In this document: one piece after another, positions 54,044 to 62,011 of the stretch | Layout: each line of letters opens with the position of its first letter | Numbering within the stretch: position 1 is the stretch's first letter | NCBI GenBank assembly: GCA_965243245.1 | Contig: OZ251536.1 | Span: 806,001 to 870,000 of the forward strand | DNA length: 64,000 bases | Source of the DNA: JAYQKL01 sp965243245 | Lineage (GTDB): Bacteria; Pseudomonadota; Alphaproteobacteria; RS24 | Direction: 5' to 3' | Program-made: the position numbers and the translations under genes | Notes under the pieces: generated by a model | Databases searched by the model: none | What the model was told of the DNA's origin: nothing | The model's input: the letters and a program-made list of their open reading frames with translations, nothing else

Positions 54044-55194
54044 TACTCAATCTCTTTCAAATACACGATGGCCATTTTAAGCTTGATGTTAAGTTCGTTT
54101 TCACCCGGCAAGGCAGTGATTTTTTCCTCAATGACGCTAACAGAACTCAACTGCTCTATAAAAATATTTCTGATACTTTGATAAACATCAAAGCGCGATT
54201 GAATCTCAAGTGCCATCATCACCCCTTCAATAATATTTTTATCATCAAGCTTAGTCGTTAAGCTCTCATCAACCCATGACTGATTGCTAAGTATTTTTAC
54301 ATCATAACGTTCAAGCGCACTCAAAAAGGCTGAGACCATAAAATTATATTCGTCTTGCTTTTTGACGTTCAGCGCATAGCCACCAAGATTTTTTTTAAGT
54401 TTCTTGATTTTATTTTGTAAAATTTTCGACTCGTCAAACTTAGCCTCAGTTTGAACCTTGAAATTAGCAATCATGCTGAGTTTTTGATTATTGTCAGTAA
54501 TCGTCGGCTGAATGTAAGCCAGATTAATAAGCGGCGGTATGCCAGCAACCAATAAAACCACCACAAGCAAAAAAAATGTCATCGCAAAGGGTGATTTGCG
54601 CGTTTGCTGTTCAAACGCACGGCGCACATCTTTCAAACCGACATGCGATTTCAATGAAGAAGATGCGGTTGCTTGCTTGCGTTTAAAAAAACGCCGCCCC
54701 TCTTTGGGTATCTTTTTTGCCTCATCAACAATAAGAGGGTCGTCATCTTTTGATGGAGACTTTAATGTTAAAAAAGTGGCTTGCCCCTCATTTAGCCCTT
54801 CATCTTGCCGCTTATTGTCAATAAGGTTTGCTGCCTCATTTTCTTCTATGCCTGCCAAGACAAATAATAAGGCCTCGACTTCAAATGTATCGGTATTTTC
54901 TTCTTCGATTTCAATTTCATCAACATCAAACGCGTTCACGTCGAACGCGAGCTCTTGTGAAGCCTGTTCAAACCCAAAATCAATCTCAAAATCTGAGATA
55001 AGCAGATCTTCAACCGCCGCATTTTGAATTAAATCTGAATATTCATCCGCGGCGGGCTGTCGTGCAGGTTCTGGCAATGAGAGTTCTTCCAAACTCAATG
55101 TTTTGACTAAAACGAGATTTGTCAGCACGTTGCGCGCATCATCGGACAGATGCATTGTTTGAATATTTTTAGGAATATGAACGCCGCGCATCAT
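54043..55194 (-). CDS. PilO-like pilus alignment protein with long cytoplasmic region
   Basis: 383 aa. Residues 1-200 are acidic and low-complexity (rich in Glu/Asp/Leu). A single transmembrane helix (203-228, MTFFLLVVVLLVAGIPPLI) leads to a periplasmic coiled coil (QNKIKKLKKN) and a small alpha/beta domain, as in PilO/MshJ. PilO proteins are usually about 200 aa with a short cytoplasmic tail. Its stop overlaps the start of the LysM protein gene, and its own start is immediately after the PilM-PilN gene stop. Confidence 0.7.
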   Translation of the reverse strand: MMRGVHIPKNIQTMHLSDDARNVLTNLVLVKTLSLEELSLPEPARQPAADEYSDLIQNAAVEDLLISDFEIDFGFEQASQELAFDVNAFDVDEIEIEEENTDTFEVEALLFVLAGIEENEAANLIDNKRQDEGLNEGQATFLTLKSPSKDDDPLIVDEAKKIPKEGRRFFKRKQATASSSLKSHVGLKDVRRAFEQQTRKSPFAMTFFLLVVVLLVAGIPPLINLAYIQPTITDNNQKLSMIANFKVQTEAKFDESKILQNKIKKLKKNLGGYALNVKKQDEYNFMVSAFLSALERYDVKILSNQSWVDESLTTKLDDKNIIEGVMMALEIQSRFDVYQSIRNIFIEQLSSVSVIEEKITALPGENELNIKLKMAIVYLKEIE

Positions 55195-56820
55195 CTAATT
55201 CCTAGCCACCAAGCGTGCGGTGATGGTAAAGGCAAATAAATTACCCGATTTTGATTGTGTGATAGGTGCTTTGCGCGCCAATCCCTTTTTAACGATGTTT
55301 TGGGCAAGCTGATTAATCGCAACCGTCGTTTTTGAATAACCCGTCATCACCATATCGGCCTTATCATTAATGCTTAGGCTTTCAAGCTCGGCTTGCGGCG
55401 GTAAAATATGCGCCAGTGAAGACAACAAAACAGTGTAGCCTTTTGCATCAACCAGATTTCTTAACTTTTTATTGCTTTGCTCAAACGTCTTGATTTTTTT
55501 TGTTAAAGCTGCGTGGCGCAAGTTCTGGCTTTGGGCATCAGCGTAAATTTCATCAAAAGCCTGTGCCGCTTTATTCGACACCAGCAAAGTCGGAACATTT
55601 GCGACACCAATGAACAAAAAAGAAGCCACAAAAAGCAAGCCAATGCCAACCAGTAATAATTTATTAAGAGCCGCAAACTGGCGCGTCCGACGGATGGCTT
55701 TGACATCGGGTAGAAAATTAAGGTCAATCAGATGGCGATGGCGTTTTGCTTCTGTTTTGCCAGCAATGTTAATCCCTTGGGTGGCAAGCCCCAGAGCTGT
55801 TGTGAAAACAGAGCTATTGCGAAAATAATCTACATAACGTGCTTGGTCCGTTGGCACTTCTATAGAGTCCAACGCATTCCAGTGCAATAGGCGTGACCCG
55901 CTAATCGAATTTTGCAGAAGCGCGAGGCTGTTCTGAATGTTCTTATGTTCGCTAACAACATATAATTTGCTCAGTTTGGGAAAGTCGCGTTCTTCAGATA
56001 AATAAGACAGGCTTTGCATAATCTGCTCACCAACCCGAATCGCAACTTCCTCCCAAAACGAGCCCTCAACGCTATCAATATCCTCAAGCTCTAACAGCAA
56101 CGCTTCATCAAATTCAGAAATATTAACTTTCTGCATGACAACTTTATTGCGCTCAAAACCAATAACCATATTACTACCAGGGCACAAATGCAGCACCTGA
56201 ACAGGTGACGCCAATTTCTCGACATCTAAGCGTGTGTAAATACCGTTAATAAGAGAAAATGCTTCGTTTTCAATAAATACCGGCATTAATTCTGCATCAA
56301 TTAGCAAATCAATATAACGGCGTATGATTGCCTCAGCAATCGCGCAGAACAAAATAACCGTGCAATCATCCTTCTCATTGCTGTACAGAACTTGATAACG
56401 AACAATTTTCATATCCAGATTAGTCAGCTCCGGATCCTGTTCCTCCCAGAACCCTTCATAGCTCGCTTCTTCTTTAAGCTCCTCTTTTGAAATATAGGCT
56501 AAGGTCAGCAAGCGCGTCTCAAACAAATTAGCAGGGATTGAAATCCCCGCATCAACACCCACTATATTTGCTGCCTCGCGCACCAAGCGAATTTGCTCAA
56601 CCAGATAAGAATAGTTTTCTTCAATTGGATGGCGACCAATATCCTTACCCAAAGACCAAGTAACAATACGATCTAATTTCCATTCATCCAAAATAGGCTC
56701 AAGCTGCATAACCGATACAGCGTCAGGGTGCAGCTTGACAGCGACAACATTTTCTTGAATCGCCTGCAAAGGACCAGCAACTTGAACGACACTTGTTAAA
56801 AATGCTTCAGCGCGACTCAT
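55195..56820 (-). CDS. PilM-PilN fusion protein
   Basis: 541 aa. Residues 1-365 look like a PilM/actin-fold domain, with the strands VVAVKLHPDAVSVMQL, GVDAGISIPANLF, VLHLCPGSNMVIGFE and TTALGLATQGI. From residue 368 the motif DLNFLPDVKAIRRTRQ resembles the PilN cytoplasmic INLLPW-type peptide that binds PilM. A transmembrane helix (388-412), a coiled coil (TKKIKTFEQSNKKLRN) and a PilN-like C-terminal domain (LPPQAELESLSIN) follow. The two proteins that normally bind each other are thus one chain. MSHA systems may have similar arrangements (MshI), so it may not be unique. The start lacks a clear RBS. Confidence 0.75.
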   Translation of the reverse strand: MSRAEAFLTSVVQVAGPLQAIQENVVAVKLHPDAVSVMQLEPILDEWKLDRIVTWSLGKDIGRHPIEENYSYLVEQIRLVREAANIVGVDAGISIPANLFETRLLTLAYISKEELKEEASYEGFWEEQDPELTNLDMKIVRYQVLYSNEKDDCTVILFCAIAEAIIRRYIDLLIDAELMPVFIENEAFSLINGIYTRLDVEKLASPVQVLHLCPGSNMVIGFERNKVVMQKVNISEFDEALLLELEDIDSVEGSFWEEVAIRVGEQIMQSLSYLSEERDFPKLSKLYVVSEHKNIQNSLALLQNSISGSRLLHWNALDSIEVPTDQARYVDYFRNSSVFTTALGLATQGINIAGKTEAKRHRHLIDLNFLPDVKAIRRTRQFAALNKLLLVGIGLLFVASFLFIGVANVPTLLVSNKAAQAFDEIYADAQSQNLRHAALTKKIKTFEQSNKKLRNLVDAKGYTVLLSSLAHILPPQAELESLSINDKADMVMTGYSKTTVAINQLAQNIVKKGLARKAPITQSKSGNLFAFTITARLVARN

Positions 56821-56830
56821 TCATCAACTC

Positions 56831-56854
56831 ACAAACTTACAAACTTACAAACTC
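56831..56854 (-). repeat. 8-bp tandem repeat before the PilM-PilN start
   Basis: Three copies of ACAAACTT (the last ends TC) lie 11-34 bases upstream of the start. They separate a GGTGAGG-like sequence from the ATG by about 30 bases, so copy number would change that distance. Confidence 0.8.
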
Positions 56855-57004
56855 ACCTCACCCAAACGCTCCAAATTCTCAAGCTAAAAGCGATTCAGGT
56901 GCAGATTATTAAAATAGCACATTGATGGCGATATATTTACAACAAAGCAATTTTTTAAAAGATTAGATAATCTATGAAAAAGTGTTCTGTATTATCATTA
57001 AACG

Positions 57005-57595
57005 TCATTTTTTGTGAAAGGCTTGCGTCAAGGCTCTCGTTTTTTCACGCGAGCTAGAAGAAGACCCAAAGAAAAAAGCAACCACCTGATCCGCTTTTGC
57101 CGAAACATAACCGATCAATGAACCAATGAGCGTCAGGGTACCATTTTCAATATGATCAAGCCCGCCATAAAGAACAAAACCAACCGTACAAAAAAAGCCG
57201 AGTATAATAAAGCCGCCAAACAGATTTGGAAATTGGTCGCCTATTTCTTCTTGTCGCCCCCGTGCAGAATGTCTGTCTAGTTGCGCCAGCTTTTCTTCAT
57301 CCAGATCAAGCTGCTTTAATTTGACGATAAAATCCTTTTCCGCAGATTTGATTTGCTTCATAGCTTGGTCCAAATTCTGATGACCACCAAAAAGCACGCG
57401 CTTGAAAGTTTCCTCATTAGGCGTTTTTTTGGCGCCGGGAAACAGCGCCTGTGTCAAAGATTGAAGAGCTAAGCCAGCAAACGGCCCGCCGAGTGCTGTT
57501 CCAATAGTGGGGGCAATTTGACGAATGAGATCACGCCAATCTTGTTTGTTTTTTATTTGAATCACCCGAATCTCCTTGCTACCAACAAACCTCAA
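57005..57595 (-). CDS. Gene-transfer-agent-type 3TM holin-like protein
   Basis: 196 aa. The N-terminal IAPTIGTALGGPFAGLALQS matches the start of the GTA_holin_3TM family as I recall it. A helical, charged middle (KQIKSAEKDFIVKLKQLD) follows. The C-terminal half has two hydrophobic helices (GGFIILGFFCTVGFVLYGG; LTLIGSLIGYVSAKADQVVA) and a Ser-rich FFGSSSSSREKT end. No capsid, portal, terminase or lysin gene lies nearby, so this is an orphan. It may be a GTA remnant or a domesticated membrane protein. Confidence 0.6.
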   Translation of the reverse strand: MRFVGSKEIRVIQIKNKQDWRDLIRQIAPTIGTALGGPFAGLALQSLTQALFPGAKKTPNEETFKRVLFGGHQNLDQAMKQIKSAEKDFIVKLKQLDLDEEKLAQLDRHSARGRQEEIGDQFPNLFGGFIILGFFCTVGFVLYGGLDHIENGTLTLIGSLIGYVSAKADQVVAFFFGSSSSSREKTRALTQAFHKK

Positions 57596-57793
57596 TAAAT
57601 GGAAATTTGCTGTTTTTCACCAAATAAGACATTTTAATTTATATTTCTTAAAAGGGGATAAGTTTATATTTTTCAATAAGTTGAGGGAGTTTAAGCAAAA
57701 TAAAGAAAATCAAGCCAACATCAAAACTTGACGTATATTCACAGATAACGCAATCTAGGGACGTCGATAACCATAAATATGGAGGAGTTCCTA

Positions 57794-58021
57794 ATGCTTA
57801 TGACAGCTAAAACTTTTTTACGTGAAATAATTGACCTTGGTCTCTTGTTGATTGCTGCTGCAGTCATCTTACAAGTGATTTTTGGTCAGGCCGTCCCCTT
57901 TGTCGGCGGCGACATTGTCGGTAATATTCTTGATATTATCACTAAATTGGGTGATGGTGGACTGATCGGCTTAATCGCCGTTGGCGTCATCTTGTACCTG
58001 ATTAACAAAAGAACAGCCTAA
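57794..58021 (+). CDS. Small two-helix membrane protein of unknown function
   Basis: 75 aa from the ATG at 57794; GGAGGAG lies six bases upstream, so the in-frame ATG at 57779 (within which that site falls) is not used. Two hydrophobic helices (IDLGLLLIAAAVILQVIFG; LIGLIAVGVILYLIN) flank a Gly/Asp-rich loop (FVGGDIVGN, KLGDGG). The strong RBS and strong terminator suggest high expression. I recognise no family. Confidence 0.75.
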   Translation: MLMTAKTFLREIIDLGLLLIAAAVILQVIFGQAVPFVGGDIVGNILDIITKLGDGGLIGLIAVGVILYLINKRTA

Positions 58022-58036
58022 ACAGCTGAACAAGAA

Positions 58037-58068
58037 ACCCCCATCATAAATAGTGATGGGGGTTTTTT
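58037..58068 (+). terminator. Rho-independent terminator of the small membrane protein gene
   Basis: ACCCCCATCA (58037-58046) and TGATGGGGGT (58054-58063) form a 10-bp stem with a seven-base loop, followed by six T. It begins 16 bases after the stop codon. Confidence 0.93.
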
Positions 58069-58089
58069 GATGGCTTGCCCAAATGGAAC

Positions 58090-58965
58090 TTATCTAAGGG
58101 TATTAATAATCGCCGAAAAATCTTGAACATCGCCGCCTTTTTCGCAAAACTCTTCATATATCTGAGCGCAAAGTTTTCCCAAAGGTGTTTGCGCATGGCT
58201 CGCTTGAGCCGCTTCCATTGCCAAGCGCAAATCTTTTAACATCATCGCCCCCGCAAAGCCCGGCTTATAGTCATTATTTGCAGGTGACGCTGGTACGGGG
58301 CCAGGAACCGGGCAATAACTTGTCATAGACCAGTTTTGACCAGAGGCTTGAGAAGAAATATCAAAGAATTTTTGCGCATCAAGACCAAGTTTTTCAGCCA
58401 TGATAAAAGTTTCAGATGTGCCAATCATGGTGATCGCCAACAACATATTATTGCAAATTTTAGCCGCTTGCCCCGCCCCCCAAGCACCCGCATGAAAAGT
58501 GGCTTTTGACATTGGTTCCAGTGCCGCTTGAATATCAACAAAATCATCCGCCTCACAGCCAACCATAAAAGCAAGCGTGCCAGCATCCGCCGCCGCCGTG
58601 CCGCCAGACACAGGCGCATCCCCAGCACGAAAACCAGCCGCCTTTGACATAACAGCAATCGCGCGCGCAGTTTCAACATCAATGGTTGAGCAATCAATAA
58701 GCAAGGCACCTTGCTTAACATTCGCCAAGACATCATTTTCATATAAAGCGCGCACATGCTCGCCAGCCGGTAACATAGAAATAACAATATCAGCATCTCC
58801 AACAGCTTGCGCCACACAAGTCGTCGCCTCGCATCCATTTTCAACGGCAGCGTCAATAGCGGCCTTAGATAAATCAAAAGCCAACACGCGGTTGCCAGCT
58901 TTGGCCTGATTGGCCGCCATGCCAGACCCCATATTTCCTAATCCAATAAATGCAATCGTACTCAT
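58090..58965 (-). CDS. mmsB: 3-hydroxyisobutyrate dehydrogenase
   Basis: 291 aa NAD-dependent enzyme that oxidises 3-hydroxyisobutyrate to methylmalonate semialdehyde. IAFIGLGNMGSGMAANQAKA is the cofactor-binding start; DAPVSGGTAAADAGTL is the substrate loop, and the catalytic Lys is in GAGQAAKICNN. It is the last gene of the valine operon, 24 bases after the preceding gene. Confidence 0.94.
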   Translation of the reverse strand: MSTIAFIGLGNMGSGMAANQAKAGNRVLAFDLSKAAIDAAVENGCEATTCVAQAVGDADIVISMLPAGEHVRALYENDVLANVKQGALLIDCSTIDVETARAIAVMSKAAGFRAGDAPVSGGTAAADAGTLAFMVGCEADDFVDIQAALEPMSKATFHAGAWGAGQAAKICNNMLLAITMIGTSETFIMAEKLGLDAQKFFDISSQASGQNWSMTSYCPVPGPVPASPANNDYKPGFAGAMMLKDLRLAMEAAQASHAQTPLGKLCAQIYEEFCEKGGDVQDFSAIINTLR

Positions 58966-58989
58966 TTTAATCTCCCATTCAGTAAATGT

Positions 58990-60069
58990 TTAAACGCGCG
59001 GGCGCCAAGCTTCCCCAATAGGAAGCGGTTCAAAATAACTATCAATAAGCCCATCATCAACATCAGCAATCATCTCATGTTGCCATTTTGGCGCATTGTC
59101 CTTATCAACAATAACAGCACGCACACCTTCAAGAAACTCTGGCTTAACCAAGGCGCGATAGGCAAGACGATATTCCATCTGCATATTCTCAGTAAAATGC
59201 GCAAGCCGCCCGCCTTCACGCACTAAACGCAACGCCAATTTAACCGTTAAGGGTGACTTGGTTTTTAAATTAGCCAACTGCTCAACAGCAAACTCAACGT
59301 TTGAAGCCTCAAGGCGCGTGACAATATCTTCTGCCCTATCGCCCGCAAATAATCTATCAATTTGCGCCAATGTTTGCGTTGTTAAAATTTTGACATCGCC
59401 CAACATACCGCGCTCTTGTGACAATACGAGGTTCAAATCATCGCCTTTGGCTAAGGCAAGTTGAACATCGCGTTTAAGAGACGCAATTTTGTCGCTGTCA
59501 GCATAATGAGTAACAATACCCGCCTTCACCGTATCGCCACCCTTCAACCGCGTGCCCGTTATAGCCAACCATACGCCCAATTCACCCGCAAGGCGCGGCA
59601 AAAACCAGCTACCACCAACATCTGGCAAAAGTCCAATACCCGTTTCAGGCATAGCAAAACTCGTATTCTCAGTCGCAACACGATAAGCCCCATGCACCGA
59701 TATACCAACCCCGCCCCCCATTGTGATACCATCCATAATGGCAATCACGGGCTTGGCGCAAAGCTGCTCATAGCTTTGCAATATATGATTGAGTTGATAT
59801 TCAAGATAAAAAAACGCCCGCCCTTCAACGCCATCAGATTTACCACTTTCAGCCAGCATACGAATATCACCACCCGCACAAAAACCACGCGTGCCTGCCA
59901 TATGGTCAATCCAAATAGCTTTGACTGTAGCATCATCGCGCCAGTTTTCTAGCGCATCAACCATCAGCTGGCACATTTCATGGTCTAGCGAATGGAGGGC
60001 TTTTGGACGATTCAACGTCAAACATCCCAGCCCCTCTTCAATTTGACAAATAACGCCAGCGTCAGACAT
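58990..60069 (-). CDS. 3-hydroxyisobutyryl-CoA hydrolase
   Basis: 359-aa crotonase-fold thioesterase that releases 3-hydroxyisobutyrate from its CoA ester. It has the oxyanion motif GTRGFCAGGDIRML, the helix IMDGITMGGGVGISVHG and the HIBCH-type MPETGIGLLPDVGGSWFLPR. The length exceeds that of ordinary enoyl-CoA hydratases, as expected for HIBCH. It lies 11 bases after the acyl-CoA dehydrogenase gene. Confidence 0.92.
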   Translation of the reverse strand: MSDAGVICQIEEGLGCLTLNRPKALHSLDHEMCQLMVDALENWRDDATVKAIWIDHMAGTRGFCAGGDIRMLAESGKSDGVEGRAFFYLEYQLNHILQSYEQLCAKPVIAIMDGITMGGGVGISVHGAYRVATENTSFAMPETGIGLLPDVGGSWFLPRLAGELGVWLAITGTRLKGGDTVKAGIVTHYADSDKIASLKRDVQLALAKGDDLNLVLSQERGMLGDVKILTTQTLAQIDRLFAGDRAEDIVTRLEASNVEFAVEQLANLKTKSPLTVKLALRLVREGGRLAHFTENMQMEYRLAYRALVKPEFLEGVRAVIVDKDNAPKWQHEMIADVDDGLIDSYFEPLPIGEAWRPRV

Positions 60070-60080
60070 ATCTTTCTCGC

Positions 60081-61211
60081 TTAGTTTGATCTCAATAGAC
60101 TACGCGACACAATCATGCGCATCACTTCATTCGTGCCTTCTAAAATTTGATGCACGCGCAAATCCCGAACAATCCGCTCAATATTATATTCAGACAAATA
60201 TCCATAACCCCCATGCAATTGCAAACAAGCATTGGCGACATCAAAGCAATTATCCGTCACAAGACGCTTAGCCATGGCGCACCATTTAGTAGCATCAGAT
60301 GCTTTGGCATCAAGCTTTTGCGCCGCCCTATAGAGCATCAAACGCGCCGCCTGCAAATCAATTTCCATATCTGCCATTTTGAACTGAGTATTTTGAAAAT
60401 CAGCAATAGCCTGACCAAACTGGCGGCGCTCTTTTACATAACTCACAGTTTGGTTCATCGCAGCTTGCGCACCCCCTAATGAACAAGCCGCAATATTTAA
60501 TCGCCCGCCATCCAACCCCATCATGGCAAATTTAAAACCATCACCTTCTTGCCCAATCAAATTTTCAGCCGGCACAATCGCCTCATCCATAATGACCTGA
60601 CGGGTCGGCTGGCAATTCCAGCCCATTTTCTTTTCAGCCGCGCCAAATGATAGACCTTGCGCATCTTTATCAACAATAAAAGCAGACACCCCCGACGCGC
60701 TCTTAGCCATAACAACATAGATATCTGAAACCCCCGCCCCAGAAATAAATTGCTTGGTGCCCGTCAGCTTATACACATCGCCATCTTTAACAGCTTTTGT
60801 TTTCAGATCTCTCGCATCAGAGCCCGCACTTGGTTCAGTCAAGCAATAGCTAGCTATTTTAGTCATTGGCGCAAGGTCAGATACATATTTCGCGCGCAAT
60901 CTATTTGACCCAAAACTATCTATCATCCAAGTCACCATATTATGAATCGAAATAAACGCCGCCGTGGCAGGGCAACCTTGTGACAATTGCTCAAAAATTA
61001 GCACAGCATTAAACCGCGTTAATCCTGTGCCGCCAAATTCTTCGCGCGTATAAATACCCCCAAACCCAAGCTTGGCAGCTTCGCGTATTTCATCAATCGG
61101 AAAATGCTTTTCAGCATCCCAAGCCGATGCATTAGGGAAAAGTCGCGCCTTGGCAAAATTAGCAGCCATGTCTTGCATCATGGTCTGTTCTTGTGTCAAT
61201 GCGAGATTCAT
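60081..61211 (-). CDS. Isobutyryl-CoA dehydrogenase (acyl-CoA dehydrogenase)
   Basis: 376-aa flavoprotein that makes methacrylyl-CoA from isobutyryl-CoA. Motifs are YCLTEPSAGSDARDLKTKA, VKERRQFGQAIADFQNTQF and LHGGYGYLSEYNIERIVRD. The end is EGTNEVMRMIVSRSLL. Substrate assignment rests on its place in the operon between the hydratase and HIBCH genes, since the family also includes short/branched-chain types. Confidence 0.9.
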   Translation of the reverse strand: MNLALTQEQTMMQDMAANFAKARLFPNASAWDAEKHFPIDEIREAAKLGFGGIYTREEFGGTGLTRFNAVLIFEQLSQGCPATAAFISIHNMVTWMIDSFGSNRLRAKYVSDLAPMTKIASYCLTEPSAGSDARDLKTKAVKDGDVYKLTGTKQFISGAGVSDIYVVMAKSASGVSAFIVDKDAQGLSFGAAEKKMGWNCQPTRQVIMDEAIVPAENLIGQEGDGFKFAMMGLDGGRLNIAACSLGGAQAAMNQTVSYVKERRQFGQAIADFQNTQFKMADMEIDLQAARLMLYRAAQKLDAKASDATKWCAMAKRLVTDNCFDVANACLQLHGGYGYLSEYNIERIVRDLRVHQILEGTNEVMRMIVSRSLLRSN

Positions 61212-61220
61212 AATACCCCC

Positions 61221-62000
61221 TTATTTATCTTTAAACTTAGGTTTACGCTTTTCTATGAAAGCCGTCATGCCCTCGCTCTGGTCATGCGTGGCAAATAATG
61301 CGTGGAACAAACGACGCTCAAACTTCACACCCTCCGTTGTAGACATTTCCAGCGAAGCGGCAACCATTTCCTTAGCGGCAATCAGCGACGGAATAGAATA
61401 ACTCGCAATACTCTCAGCCGCTTCCAGCGCAACCGCCATGAGGTCGTCATGGGGGATGAGCCGCGAGGCAATACCGAATTTAGTAGCCTCAACCGCATCG
61501 ATCATACGGCCTGTTAAAATCATATCCATTGCCATGGCTTTGCCAACGGCCTTGGTCAAGCGTTGCGAGCCGCCCATGCCGGGGGTCACACCAAGAGTGA
61601 TCTCTGGTTGACCGAATTTGGCTTTATCAGAAGCTAAAATCATATCGCACATGAGTGCTAACTCGCACCCGCCGCCCAGAGCAAAGCCATTCACAGCCGC
61701 GATGACGGGCTTACGGCAAGCCACAAAACGATCCCAGCCCGCAAAAAAATTATCCATATACATCGAGATAAAACTATGCGATTGCATCTGTTTAATATCG
61801 GCCCCGGCCGCAAAAGCACGCCCTTCTCCCGTTAGAATACTCACGGCAATACTCTCATCTTTGTCGATGCTCTCAAACAAATCGACAAGCTCGCCCATGA
61901 CTTGCGCGTTCAGAGCATTGAGGCTATCTGGACGATTGAGTTTGACAATCGCAATGCGGGTTTTTTGTTCAACCAAAATCGTTTCATAGCTGTGTGCCAC
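61221..62000 (-). CDS. Enoyl-CoA hydratase
   Basis: 259-aa crotonase that hydrates methacrylyl-CoA to 3-hydroxyisobutyryl-CoA in this pathway. It has GRAFAAGADIKQM, FALGGGCELALMCDMILA with the catalytic Glu, and GQPEITLGVTPGMGGSQRL with the second Glu. It lies 11 bases after mmsA. Confidence 0.92.
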   Translation of the reverse strand: MAHSYETILVEQKTRIAIVKLNRPDSLNALNAQVMGELVDLFESIDKDESIAVSILTGEGRAFAAGADIKQMQSHSFISMYMDNFFAGWDRFVACRKPVIAAVNGFALGGGCELALMCDMILASDKAKFGQPEITLGVTPGMGGSQRLTKAVGKAMAMDMILTGRMIDAVEATKFGIASRLIPHDDLMAVALEAAESIASYSIPSLIAAKEMVAASLEMSTTEGVKFERRLFHALFATHDQSEGMTAFIEKRKPKFKDK

Positions 62001-62011
62001 GCGGGTCTCCC

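Noticed and set aside
54539..55027. 162-codon plus-strand frame rich in Ser
   Set aside because: Antisense shadow of the acidic N-terminal region of the PilO-like gene.
57005..57595. Prophage or gene-transfer-agent cluster
   Set aside because: Only a holin-like gene is present; no terminase, portal, capsid, tail, integrase or lysin nearby.
59461..59952. 163-codon plus-strand frame
   Set aside because: Antisense of the 3-hydroxyisobutyryl-CoA hydrolase gene; no independent support.
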